In this document: positions 1 through 8,926 of the stretch, one piece after another
Position numbering within the stretch: position 1 is the stretch's first letter
Layout of the letters: each line of letters begins with the position of its first letter
Assembly (NCBI GenBank): GCA_964353875.1
Contig: CAYGXU010000052.1
Location: 1 to 20,729 of the forward strand
From: MGNI01 sp964353875
Lineage (GTDB): Bacteria; Chloroflexota; Anaerolineae; Anaerolineales; E44-bin32
Length of the DNA: 20,729 nt
Reading direction: 5' to 3'
Made by a program: the position numbers and the translations under genes
Notes under the pieces: model-generated
Databases searched by the model: none
Seen by the model: the letters and a program-made list of their open reading frames with translations, nothing else
Told to the model about the DNA's origin: nothing

Positions 1-3000
1 GCCGAAGTATAATATTCGCTTCCAATTAACAACCCTGAGAGATAAATGCCTTTCGTTGCGCTGCCGGCATTCTCCATAAAGTATTGATTAAACATAGAAT
101 CCGAGCCGATAAGATCCGTGTCCACCAGGGCGTCTAGCTTCCTCGCCTCTTTGACAAGGGAAGCTGCCGTATCCACCAAAACTGGGAAATAGAGGACATC
201 TGGAGATTGCTCAGCGATCCTGGTTAAATCCCTGTATAAATCCGCCGCGCTGGCGTTGGTTTCTTCCTGCATCAGGCATTCACCTCCCAACTTGGAAAAG
301 GTTTCACAAGCCAATGCCTGTAAATCGCCTCCATATCGGCTGCCTTCGTGGATCGTCGCCATAGTGCGCGCCCCAAGTTTCCTATAGGCGAACTCTGCCA
401 CGAGCTTTGCCTGTTCAAGATCGTTGGGAATGACGCGTAGAAATCCATTTTGGTGATATGCAGGATCGGTTAACCATGCAGTAGATATGGAGGGAGAGAT
501 CAGAACCCTACCTGCTTCAGACAGCGCCGCGGAAACTTCATCCGTCGCCTCTCCACAGGTGGTCCCAATCGCGCCGATGAGCCATTCGTTCTCTATAAAA
601 TACTCGCCTGCCGCTTTTCCCCCCTCTTCCGAGCACATCGAATCGGATTCGACCAACCGAATAGGGTGACCGAGAACATCTCCTATATCCTCTGATGCAA
701 TTTCAATTCCTCGCAATGCATCCAGACCGAGATATTCGTATAATCCACTGAATGCAAAAGCCACCCCGATCTCCAGCGGTGCTCCAGGAACGACTTCCAC
801 ACACCCAATTGCATCTTTGCATTCGAAAATCCGCGGCGCGATGATGCCCTTGATCCAATTCTCAATGACTGAGTAAAAAACATCTGATCCCCACAAACCC
901 GTATTAACCACAGCCCAGGATTCCGTTCGCTGGGCGCTGCGTGGCGCATCTCCATAAAACGTTTGTTTGGCAAGCAGGGTGCCCTCGCGTGCACGGCGTA
1001 TCTCCACCTCGAGCCTGTAACGATAGCGCTTGAGATAGGTGGGATTGGAGCAATAGCTGATTCCTAAACAATAAGGTGTCGACGAGATAATTGTGGACTC
1101 CTGCGGATCGATACAAGCCACCAACTGGGCGAAACGGATGCCAGTCGGTTCCCAGGCGGAGGGGAGGTAATCCGACCACATATGGGAAAATCCATTCTTA
1201 TCCAGCAAAACCGCTGGCCGCAAGCCCGAGGCAGCATCATAAGATGCAGCATCCTCAACGCCTTTGCCCTGGCAAACCCCATTGAGTGCAGCAATGATCG
1301 CATCTCGTTTTTGAAAGCGTGTGCCATTCACTGCGCCCGAAGCAGAATCCACAGTCTCTTCACTTAAGTTGGTTGCATCGAGAAAATTCGCGTAACCCAG
1401 CAACGCCCCCACCATCGAAGCTCCCTGGAAATCAGCACCACTGAGATCAGCGTTGCGCAGATCAGCGCCATCCAGAATGCTATCGTTCAAACGGGCGTAT
1501 TGCAGTTGGGCATTGCGTAAATCAGCATCTTGAAGATCTGCTCCGCCAAGATCCGCATCCTGCAAATCCATTCCAACCAGATTCAATCCTGTGAGACTGG
1601 CTCCAGATAGATCCACGCCAGACAACATGGCATCCGTGATCACCACCTGAGCGAGATCCTGATCGGACAGATCCGCTTCTTCAAGGTTACAATTGCTGAA
1701 GTTGGCTCCCCCTAATTTCGCATTGCTCAGATCGGCAAAACTGAGATTCGCTTCCGTCAGATTTGCATTTCTCAGATCGGAATCCCTAAAGTCAACTCCG
1801 GAGAGATCGCGCCCTGAGAGATCTGCATCCTCAAGATCGGCATCCTTCAAAATCGTTTTGGAAAAAACCGCGCTGTGGAGGTCGAGACCCTTCAAGCTGG
1901 CGCCTTCCAGAATCGTCTCCCTCAGCACTGTCCTTGAAAGGACCGCAGTTTGTAAATTAACATCCGTTAGATCGTTCCCACTGAGATCTGCATCGGTCAG
2001 AGTAGCGCCGGAGAGGTTGGCCTGGTTGAATTGGCAATCCTCGAATCGAGCATCGGAAAGATCCGCTCCGCTCAGTATCGCTTGTTGCAATTGGAGATCA
2101 TGATATTCGCTTCCTGACAGATTCGCATCTTCGAGGTTCGCCCCGATGAGAACGGCTCCTGATAAATCTACCGATCGTAAATCCAAAGCGCTCAAATTAG
2201 CATTGGTGAGATTGGCGCTTGATAAGATCGCCTCCGTAAGTTGAGCTTCTTGGAGATCCAGACCCTCCAGATCGGCCTTACTTAAATCCGACCCGCTAAA
2301 ATCGGCACCTGCGACAGTTGCACCTTGCAGATGACAACCTGCCAATGATGCTCCAGAGAAATTGGCCGAGGTGAGATTCGCCCCCCGAAGTTCCGCCTGG
2401 GAAAGATCTGCATCCTGAGCAAGCACCTGCTCGAGGTTTGCACGACTTAAATTCGTATTCGTCAAATCAGTGTCCTGGAGATTTGCATTTTTTAGACTCG
2501 CTCCGTCCAATTGGCTTCCTGTCAGGTTGGCTTTCTGAAGATCGGCTTCGTCCAGAATGACTCCTTGTAGATCGAGGTTCTCCAGATTCGCCCCTTGCAG
2601 ATTAGCCCGCGTGAGATTGACGCCCTTGAGCGAGGCAGTGGAAAGATTCAGCTTTGAGAGATCCGCGCCCGAAAGATCGCACCCGGATAATGTCGTTCCT
2701 TCCAGTGTTGCATTATTCAATTTGGATTTTGAAAGTTGACAGTCCCGAAGGTCAGCATTGCTTAAATCCGCTCCGGTTAAATCCGCACTTTCCGCGATTA
2801 CACCCCTCATGTCCGCACTCGTCAGAATCGCTTCCGCCAATATTGCTTCGCTCAGATCCGCCTCAGAAAGCATCCCAGCATGCAGGTCTTGACCACGGAG
2901 GTTGGTCCCTGCCAAGTTCGTACCACTGAGATTTGTGCCTTTCAGAAGCGCTTGCGTCAGATCAGATCCATGCATATCTCGATTGCTTAAATCCTTGCCG

Positions 3001-3362
3001 GTGAAATTACAGTGGTAATAATCTCTCTCGGGGCGGAGTCTCGCAACACAATTGTATTGATAGAGCGTCCACAGCCCGACTGCCACTCCTGTTCCAACGA
3101 CTGCGGCAATACTGATTCCCAGAATTATCTTATGCAGGAGCCTGGCATCGCGCCTGGTCAGGACTACCCAATAAACGAGAGCTGCCACGGCCAAACCGGC
3201 GGGTAACGCAACATAGGTTTTTACGTACAACAACAAGTAGGGGCTGATCGGCGGTATGACGTAATAAAAAGCCCGTCCTAGTAGGACCAGCGCTGCAATT
3301 AGGAGCAGCATAGGCGGGATAAGATAAAGGGTTCCTCGAACACGATTCCATAATGTCATCAT
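1..3362 (-). CDS. Membrane-anchored pentapeptide-repeat protein fused to a LivK-type ligand-binding domain (3' end outside window)
   Basis: One frame stays open for about 1120 codons and leaves the window, so the C-terminus is missing. I see three hydrophobic helices (about residues 11-35, 48-68 and 77-100). The basic loop TRRDARLLHK between helices 2 and 3 puts everything after helix 3 outside the cytoplasm. Residues about 118-660 are roughly a hundred near-perfect pentapeptides of A(D/N)LxX type (e.g. GADLSNADLRD), which fold as a right-handed quadrilateral beta-helix. Residues about 665-860 are an unrecognised, partly beta-rich domain with several cysteines. From about residue 862 (PLEIGVAFAFSGLYEYLG) the sequence reads as a type I periplasmic binding protein of the branched-chain amino acid/receptor ligand-binding kind, with GAIGTTCG and SDSMFNQYFMENAG segments. 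Start: tandem ATG at 3362 and 3359, with GAGAGG 5 and 8 nt upstream respectively. The ligand is unknown. The fusion is unusual; a role as an extracellular receptor on a rigid stalk is my inference. Confidence 0.88.
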   Translation of the reverse strand, partial: MMTLWNRVRGTLYLIPPMLLLIAALVLLGRAFYYVIPPISPYLLLYVKTYVALPAGLAVAALVYWVVLTRRDARLLHKIILGISIAAVVGTGVAVGLWTLYQYNCVARLRPERDYYHCNFTGKDLSNRDMHGSDLTQALLKGTNLSGTNLAGTNLRGQDLHAGMLSEADLSEAILAEAILTSADMRGVIAESADLTGADLSNADLRDCQLSKSKLNNATLEGTTLSGCDLSGADLSKLNLSTASLKGVNLTRANLQGANLENLDLQGVILDEADLQKANLTGSQLDGASLKNANLQDTDLTNTNLSRANLEQVLAQDADLSQAELRGANLTSANFSGASLAGCHLQGATVAGADFSGSDLSKADLEGLDLQEAQLTEAILSSANLTNANLSALDLRSVDLSGAVLIGANLEDANLSGSEYHDLQLQQAILSGADLSDARFEDCQFNQANLSGATLTDADLSGNDLTDVNLQTAVLSRTVLRETILEGASLKGLDLHSAVFSKTILKDADLEDADLSGRDLSGVDFRDSDLRNANLTEANLSFADLSNAKLGGANFSNCNLEEADLSDQDLAQVVITDAMLSGVDLSGASLTGLNLVGMDLQDADLGGADLQDADLRNAQLQYARLNDSILDGADLRNADLSGADFQGASMVGALLGYANFLDATNLSEETVDSASGAVNGTRFQKRDAIIAALNGVCQGKGVEDAASYDAASGLRPAVLLDKNGFSHMWSDYLPSAWEPTGIRFAQLVACIDPQESTIISSTPYCLGISYCSNPTYLKRYRYRLEVEIRRAREGTLLAKQTFYGDAPRSAQRTESWAVVNTGLWGSDVFYSVIENWIKGIIAPRIFECKDAIGCVEVVPGAPLEIGVAFAFSGLYEYLGLDALRGIEIASEDIGDVLGHPIRLVESDSMCSEEGGKAAGEYFIENEWLIGAIGTTCGEATDEVSAALSEAGRVLISPSISTAWLTDPAYHQNGFLRVIPNDLEQAKLVAEFAYRKLGARTMATIHEGSRYGGDLQALACETFSKLGGECLMQEETNASAADLYRDLTRIAEQSPDVLYFPVLVDTAASLVKEARKLDALVDTDLIGSDSMFNQYFMENAGSATKGIYLSGLLIGSEYYTS

Positions 3363-3457
3363 GTCATCCTCTCACGATCTCTTTCCATCATCCGGGTGAA
3401 TAGGTTCATTTTGAGTGATGCAAATAATTCTGCTCGTCGAGGGCAAGTACAACCATA

Positions 3458-3487
3458 AGTATATGTTGCATGTCTACTATCAATCAA
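3458..3487 (-). promoter_or_regulatory. Candidate sigma-70-type promoter for the pentapeptide gene
   Basis: Read on the minus strand, TTGATT (3487-3482) and TATACT (3463-3458) are 18 nt apart, in the 142-bp gap between gpsA and the pentapeptide gene. This would give a leader of about 90 nt. It would mean the large gene is transcribed on its own and not only by read-through from gpsA. The match is by eye only. Confidence 0.4.
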
Positions 3488-3504
3488 ATGGACCGCCCTT
3501 TTAC

Positions 3505-4554
3505 TTAGGCGAAGAAATCATCCCAGGGAAATTCAATTGGGGCTCCATGACAAAGGACATTGACCATGGTTAGCAGTAACGGCAATTTGCGGGCATCTAA
3601 GACCCCCTGGTCAACCATATTTTCAATCGTAGGACCAACCGCAAATGCGAGTTCAGCCCCTTCGATCGTCTCCTCGGGCATATACTCGGCTTTCGCCGTA
3701 TGATACTTCATCCCCAGACCGAGGTAGCGCCCCATACGTGTATTGCGTCCTCCCTGGCTGGTGACATACAGATCCCCCACGCCGGGCAATGACATCACAC
3801 TGACTTTCGACCCGCCCAGGAATTCAACCAAATAGGACATTTCCCACAATCCCTGAGCGAAAGTAGCGGCTGCAAGGTTGTACATCACCGCCCCACTTTC
3901 GGAAACGCCTTCCTTCTCCAGCAAGCCCTGCACAAAACCCACAGCGAGGGAAAAGAGGTTCTTTAAGGCAACGCTGACCTCTACCCCGATCACATCAGTG
4001 CTGGTCCAGATGTGATAGTAAGGATTGTGCAACATCTGTGCAAGATTGTCCAATAACGCCTGATCAGCCCCAGTGACAACAATGCAAGTATGACGTCGGG
4101 CAGCAAGTTCGCCGGCAATCGAAGGGCCGCCGATCGCAGCAATGCGAACTTGATTGCGAGATGAAGCAGACAGCCCTGCCCGAAATACATCAGGCAGAAG
4201 GCGAATGCGCTCCCCATCGCCAGCTAACCCTTTGGTCAAAGCCAAGACGGGGATTTCCGGCTTGAGAATGGGCGCCAGCATCTTCGCTGCCCAATCGATG
4301 CCCTGTGAATTGACGCCCAACACCAACAAGTCCGCTCCCTGGAGAGCCTCATCCAAACGCGCATAGGTATAGGGTTTCACACTTTCATCGACATACGTGC
4401 GTAAGCGGGGATGATAACGACTCTCATGAATCTCCTCGATGATGTCACTGTCCAGATGTGTGCCCACCAGATGGACATCGTGTCCGCGATCTGTGAGTGG
4501 GATGGTCAATGCAGTTCCCATCATTCCTGCACCCAAAATGACGACTTTGGCCAT
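3505..4554 (-). CDS. gpsA: NAD(P)-dependent glycerol-3-phosphate dehydrogenase
   Basis: Cytosolic enzyme that interconverts dihydroxyacetone phosphate and sn-glycerol 3-phosphate, the entry point of glycerophospholipid synthesis. The 349-residue protein starts with a Rossmann nucleotide fold (GAGMMG at 8-13). It has the family lysine in LALTKGL (K108), the GGPSIAGEL stretch (142-150), the catalytic lysine in VALKN (K198), and PGVGDLYVTSQGGRNTRMGRYLG-type substrate-binding residues around 258-280. Length is normal for the family. I place the start at ATG 4554 because AAAGGA lies 6 nt upstream; a TTG 15 nt earlier would place that Shine-Dalgarno inside the gene. It lies between the kinase gene and the pentapeptide gene on the same strand but is separated from both by gaps, so there is no clear operon. 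Confidence 0.9.
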   Translation of the reverse strand: MAKVVILGAGMMGTALTIPLTDRGHDVHLVGTHLDSDIIEEIHESRYHPRLRTYVDESVKPYTYARLDEALQGADLLVLGVNSQGIDWAAKMLAPILKPEIPVLALTKGLAGDGERIRLLPDVFRAGLSASSRNQVRIAAIGGPSIAGELAARRHTCIVVTGADQALLDNLAQMLHNPYYHIWTSTDVIGVEVSVALKNLFSLAVGFVQGLLEKEGVSESGAVMYNLAAATFAQGLWEMSYLVEFLGGSKVSVMSLPGVGDLYVTSQGGRNTRMGRYLGLGMKYHTAKAEYMPEETIEGAELAFAVGPTIENMVDQGVLDARKLPLLLTMVNVLCHGAPIEFPWDDFFA

Positions 4555-4901
4555 GGAGTATCCTTTCAATCAAGTGATCGTCGGGCATGCTCAACGAGAC
4601 AATCAGGAGCGAATTCATCCCTCGAATAGTTCCTCAATGGCTCGGATGAGTCTCCCCCACTTCCCATGCTTCTATGCTTACCATGAAAGAGATTGTATGA
4701 CAAGCTTACGAGCGAGGTGTCCAGATTATGGGCGGGCGTATGGACAAGCCAAGTCTAACTCTGTGAGTGACCTGGCGAATGTTTCACATCCCTATCTATA
4801 AAATAAAGCAAATCAATGATTATACAAAGGGCCGTCCTACATAAGCAGCTTTCTCTTACAGACCAGAAGATGGAGTATGCATTGGACGGAGCTTAATGAT
4901 G
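4555..4901. other. Intergenic region upstream of gpsA
   Basis: I see no gene here. On the minus strand TTGGCT (4752-4747) and CATAAT (4730-4725) are 16 nt apart and could be a weak gpsA promoter with a long leader. I found no convincing terminator for the kinase gene that ends at 4902. Confidence 0.4.
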
Positions 4902-6386
4902 CTACTCATGGGCGGAGTCCTTCTTCGGCTTATCAATCAATGGCGTGTGTCCTTTGTCGAGCAAGTTATCTACGGCAGAAATAAGCTCCGACAACCCCAA
5001 TGGCTTTTGAAAATAGGCATCGGCGCCAACACGAAGCGCCTGTGCCCGATCCTCCTCACTCGCCTTAGCCGAGATCATAATGATGGGGATGGCAGCCGTG
5101 TTTGCCGAAGTGCGTATGCGTCTGCACACTTCAAAACCATCCATGCCGGGAAGGACGACATCGAGCAGAACCAGGTCGATCGCCTCCTTGGCAACATGTT
5201 CGAGAGCTTCCATACCATCCATGGCCAAAATAGGTGTAAAACCCTCTTTCTCTAATGCATATTCCAGTAAAAGGCCGGCATGGGGATTATCCTCTGTCAC
5301 TAAAATTACCCCTCTACCTTTAATTGCAGGAATCAAAGGTAGCTCAATATCATAGACGAGAGCCTGATCCTTTCCATCATAGAGCGTGAGATGCCCGCCA
5401 TGAGCCTCTATCAAATATTGAGCCATGAAAAGTCCCATTCCACCAAGATCGAGGTTCGATTGTTCCAATCCACCGATCTTCCCAGCTCCTTCAAAGACCT
5501 TGGCCTTTCTTTTCTGAGGACAGGTCACCAGGATATGCAAGTTTTCCGATTCCATGTTAGCGTGAATATTGACCTGCCCGTCTGAAGGGGTATTTCGTAA
5601 AGCAACCTCGAGGACATTGTTAAACACATGTTGCAGACGCACTTCATCTGCATGAAATATGGGTAAGCTGCGGAAGGTACCCTCCTCCACATGGATCCTC
5701 TTTTCGCCTGTTTTGAGCAAAAAATGCTGAATGCATGAGCTGGTAACCTGATCGACCGACAAAGGAACCGGGTTGAGATTGAACCGGCCTGTCTGAATTA
5801 ATGATGCAGCTTCGAGGTCCGTGATGCGATTTGCCAGGTATTGACTATCACGATGGGCAATACTTAGGAATTGATGTACTTGCTGGGCATTAAGGACTTT
5901 TCCGCCGAGAAGCAATTCTAAGAAGCCAGTGATCGTTTGAAGTGGCGTGCGCAATTCGTGAGATGTCATCGACAGCAACTCACTGACGGTACTGATATGG
6001 CTATCGTCCCCTCGGTCTTTCAACAGTGACATTGGATCGAGAACCACTGCTTCCTCGCCAGATGAACTTGGCAGAGGTTGAGTAGGAGCCTCATCTTCCT
6101 TCCCTGAGGGAGTCCCTATGAGAGCAACTCCTTTCATTGGGTCGCTCTGCGCAGCGCGATTATCAACATCTTGGGGTTCGTCTTCCTGCTTGGGAGAGGT
6201 AACCAGTTCCTCTTGTTGTTCCTCAGAAGGGTCATTTCCATTCACTTGTTCTTGCCTATCGCCAAATGCTCGCTGCATGGAAGCGCGTAAACCGCGTTTT
6301 TCCAATTCCCTCCGGATTTCCTCTCCAATGCTAGCATTGGAGGACAGGTCATCACCGCCGGAACTATAAAGTGGCCTGGTTTTCAT
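4902..6386 (-). CDS. Soluble hybrid histidine kinase with C-terminal receiver domain, degenerate ATP site
   Basis: The 494-residue protein has no membrane segment. Residues 1-135 are acidic, Ser/Glu/Gln-rich and probably disordered. A HisKA dimerisation domain follows, with the phospho-accepting histidine in SHELRTPLQ (H143). The HATPase_c region (about 205-350) keeps the late glycine box GMGLFMAQYLIEAHGG. In the N-box (LQHVFNNVLEVALRNTP) the metal-binding asparagine position is V261, and the DxGxG box is replaced around 288-293 (TCPQKR). A complete receiver domain follows (about 358-475) with acidic pair E365/D366, phospho-acceptor D409, S439 and K461. The perfect AAGGAGGTGA just upstream fixes the ATG. 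In the family, His-Asp phosphotransfer controls an output. Here autophosphorylation may be weak or lost, and no output domain is present. Signal and partner are unknown; the MerR-like gene just upstream is a possible partner only by position. Confidence 0.85.
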   Translation of the reverse strand: MKTRPLYSSGGDDLSSNASIGEEIRRELEKRGLRASMQRAFGDRQEQVNGNDPSEEQQEELVTSPKQEDEPQDVDNRAAQSDPMKGVALIGTPSGKEDEAPTQPLPSSSGEEAVVLDPMSLLKDRGDDSHISTVSELLSMTSHELRTPLQTITGFLELLLGGKVLNAQQVHQFLSIAHRDSQYLANRITDLEAASLIQTGRFNLNPVPLSVDQVTSSCIQHFLLKTGEKRIHVEEGTFRSLPIFHADEVRLQHVFNNVLEVALRNTPSDGQVNIHANMESENLHILVTCPQKRKAKVFEGAGKIGGLEQSNLDLGGMGLFMAQYLIEAHGGHLTLYDGKDQALVYDIELPLIPAIKGRGVILVTEDNPHAGLLLEYALEKEGFTPILAMDGMEALEHVAKEAIDLVLLDVVLPGMDGFEVCRRIRTSANTAAIPIIMISAKASEEDRAQALRVGADAYFQKPLGLSELISAVDNLLDKGHTPLIDKPKKDSAHE

Positions 6387-6597
6387 TTCACCTCCTTATT
6401 TGGAAGGTGAATCATATCGACATTGAATTGATCGATCCCGCCTTCGTCATATCCCATATTATCTATCCTGCCTTCACCCACGCCCCGAAGCGAAGCCACC
6501 GCTCCCAATCGCTAATCCCGCTTATACCCTTATGGAGAAGTACACCTCTCCAATCAGTTCGGCAGCTCTGAAGTACAAGAGAAGAATGTGCAATGCC

Positions 6598-6819
6598 TTA
6601 GTGCTGCTTGACAATCACCTCGATTTTCCTCACTGGTTGAACACGTGTTGATTCCAAATACTCGTTAAGCATGCTTACATCATAACGACGATGGCCACCA
6701 GGAGTTCTGAATGGCACCAGCAGCCCTTGACCCTCGATTCTGTTTAGTGTACTTAGACTAATACCAAGGTAAATAACAGCCTCCTTTGACGTTAAAAGGT
6801 GATTCTTTACATTTTCCAT
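6598..6819 (-). CDS. Small MerR/excisionase-type winged-helix DNA-binding protein
   Basis: The 73-residue protein is essentially one MerR-like DNA-binding domain. LLTSKEAVIYLGISLSTLNR forms the helix-turn-helix (about 8-27) and TPGGHRRYDVSMLNEYLES the wing and following helix (about 39-57). There is no effector-binding or long coiled-coil dimerisation region, so it resembles BldC-like regulators or phage/plasmid excisionases more than classic MerR sensors. A GGAAGGGAG sequence lies about 9 nt before the ATG. It is on the same strand as the kinase gene, 211 nt upstream of it, and divergent from the TSUP exporter gene. The target is unknown. No integrase or other phage gene is nearby, so I prefer a chromosomal regulator over an excisionase. 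Confidence 0.75.
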   Translation of the reverse strand: MENVKNHLLTSKEAVIYLGISLSTLNRIEGQGLLVPFRTPGGHRRYDVSMLNEYLESTRVQPVRKIEVIVKQH

Positions 6820-7104
6820 CAGTGTGCTCCCTTCCTGCAGAGTGTACAGCGATCACAAGTTGAAATGGATTGACAGTGTTTGCCCGAAGGTGAAAGCCCT
6901 TTTAATCGCTTGATCCTCTTGTGTAGCACTTGGCATCGTTTTCTTCATATTAGAATGGTTCGAGAAGGATTCGTGCTTTTGTAAGGAGATTGTAGGTAAA
7001 TGGACAGATCAGATAGAGAGATCTTTTTGTAAGAAAAGTTGCGTATAATTCTTACTTGCTACGGCGATGGACTGTTGGATTCGGTCCTTTTCGTCAGGGT
7101 TCAT

Positions 7105-7815
7105 ATGCCAATTATCGTCTTCGTCCTCATCAGCTTCATAGCAGGTTTCATTCAAAGTGCGACTGGCTTTGGCTCTGCCTTGATCCCCATGCCCATCCTG
7201 ATTAGGCTATTCGGCATCCAAATTGCTGCCCCGTTCGTATCACTGTTGTCCTTATTGATTGAGACCATCCTTTTTTTACACTTCAAGAAGATGATCAATT
7301 TCCGTGTCGTCCGGCAGATGGCTTTCGGATTGATCGTGGGAATCCCCATAGGGATATGGGCGCCTCGCTATCTACAAGAGCGATTTGTATTATCCACGCT
7401 CGGAGTGGTCATCCTTGGATATGCGCTCTATTCCCTGCTGAATTTAAAACTCCCCCAACTACAAAAGCCCTTGTGGGCTTATCTGGCTGGTTTTTTGTCT
7501 GGGTTACTTGGTGGAGCCTACAATACAACCGGTCCGCCTGCGATTATTTACGGCAACTGCCGTCGCTGGGAGCCTACTCAGTTTAAAGCGAACCTTCAAG
7601 GTTTCTTCATCGTTGCCAGCATATGGGTGGCAATCAACCACGGCCTGGCGCGCAATTACACGATTTCGATCCTGGGAACATTCTTGGCATCCTTTGCAGC
7701 CATCTTACTTGGAATTTGGGCCGGGCTAAAAATCAGCCAACGCATCAACCCGGATATCTTTCGCAAGATAGTGCACTGGCTACTTATTCTCTTGGGAGTG
7801 CAATTGCTGTTCTGA
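7105..7815 (+). CDS. TSUP (TauE/SafE) family membrane exporter
   Basis: The 236-residue integral membrane protein has about seven to eight hydrophobic helices. The family-typical first half is SFIAGFIQSATGFGSALIPMPIL, and the second half has the matching repeat AYLAGFLSGLLGGAYNTTGPPAIIY. This internal duplication with glycine-rich GFGSA/GGAYNTTGPP turns is the hallmark of TSUP proteins, known or suspected exporters of sulfite, sulfoacetate, taurine-derived sulfonates or other small anions. The substrate cannot be told from sequence. I chose ATG 7105 because it begins right at the first helix. The frame is open back to a TTG at 7039, but a consensus-like TATAAT (7044-7049) sits there and may be the -10 of this gene's promoter; I see no good -35. 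It is divergent from the MerR-like gene, which could regulate it. Confidence 0.85.
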   Translation: MPIIVFVLISFIAGFIQSATGFGSALIPMPILIRLFGIQIAAPFVSLLSLLIETILFLHFKKMINFRVVRQMAFGLIVGIPIGIWAPRYLQERFVLSTLGVVILGYALYSLLNLKLPQLQKPLWAYLAGFLSGLLGGAYNTTGPPAIIYGNCRRWEPTQFKANLQGFFIVASIWVAINHGLARNYTISILGTFLASFAAILLGIWAGLKISQRINPDIFRKIVHWLLILLGVQLLF

Positions 7816-8926
7816 TCACGATCCTCGCATTTTCTTCCGGGTGAGCACCCGACGGATGCACGCATGTCGTTCACGAGTGATCAGGGAAAACCAACCTGCC
7901 CCAATCTCTTCCAAGCCACCTGAAACAGGGTAGCTCGGAAAAGATCTTTCTCCACCTGGCTGATCGGATGGAACCTCTTTCAATAATTACGCTAGTCGCC
8001 CTGGCGGACAAGAGATTTCTGATAGGCCTTCCAACCCGGGCACCATCCCGTGTGCCAACGCCAGATCTTTGCAAAAAGGGAATTCGGTTTCGCCTCTGCT
8101 CTCTTCCTCATAGGACAATTTTCGCAGGGGAATTTCGATTTTGAGTTTGTTGCCATTCACATCTCTCCGTTATTCGTCTCTTGAGATTCTAATGCACCCA
8201 TCTTCAATGATCAAATCCTCTTACAATCCCAAACCGAATAGGTGGTGTCAATTCCACATAGCCACCTAAATCTCTCCTATTGGCCTCCCTCCCCTGGCAA
8301 CATCGAGAAAATTGAATTGTCGTCAGGGAAAACAATAGCGACATTCAGGTTTCTCATCCGAATTTTCGCTCATTTGCCCATTATGCCATACCCATAGGTT
8401 AAAGTGCATCGAAAATCAAAATGATCATAGGAGCGGAATCAGCCGTCGCCACCGCAACAGATGAAAAAGTTACCATATGTTGTCATCCTTAAAACCGGAG
8501 CAACGAAGGATCCTTAAGACGTGGCCTATTATCGAATTAGAACTCGGTATTTGCGTGATCGGTGCAGATCATCGGTTGCGACTGGAAGCCGCGCTATGGG
8601 ATCAGTAAAGGGAGACTCTGCACCTCCCTTTATTCCACCCTGGAGAAAAAGAGAAGGGAATATCGTTTAGGCTTCGGTTTGCGTCCGTATCCGGATTTTT
8701 TTCTTGATGAGGCGTAATTGTAGGGTGAATTTCCACGCCCGTCCGTTGAATCTTTCGAATGACAGAAAAAACGAGATTGAAATGTCACCTGCATTGAATA
8801 TAAATTTGGTTTTTTTCTGTGACCATCTATTTTTATGGTAGTATCGCCGTATCGAACCTCACAAACGACGAACGCCCTTGGATATCAAAGCTCTGAGCAG
8901 CGAATGACAAAACAGCGAGGGACACG
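7816..8926. other. 1.1-kb region without a convincing gene
   Basis: No long open frame on either strand is credible. Traces seen: a 57-codon minus-strand frame from GTG 8160 to 7987 (starts VNGNKLKIEIPLRKLS) and an 18-codon frame at 8461-8517 (MKKLPYVVILKTGATKDP), neither with a good ribosome binding site. An inverted repeat TAGGTGG/CCACCTA (8239-8245 and 8262-8268) could form a hairpin. It may be decayed coding sequence or a long regulatory region for the downstream oxidoreductase. Confidence 0.5.

Noticed and set aside
1400..2960. Strong short-period repetition (agatc, gcatc and cgctc words every 15 bases) that could suggest a satellite or CRISPR-like array, and several plus-strand frames of about 60-140 codons
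   Set aside because: The 15-base period is the codon image of pentapeptide repeats on the minus strand, and there are no spacers. The plus-strand frames are its antisense shadows, rich in Arg/Ser for that reason.
4439..4801. Plus-strand 120-codon frame
   Set aside because: Mostly antisense to the start of gpsA, with no recognisable protein and no ribosome binding site.
7987..8160. Minus-strand 57-codon frame from GTG
   Set aside because: The Shine-Dalgarno-like GGAGAG is only about 2 nt from the GTG, and I recognise no family. Kept only as a trace within the gene-free region.
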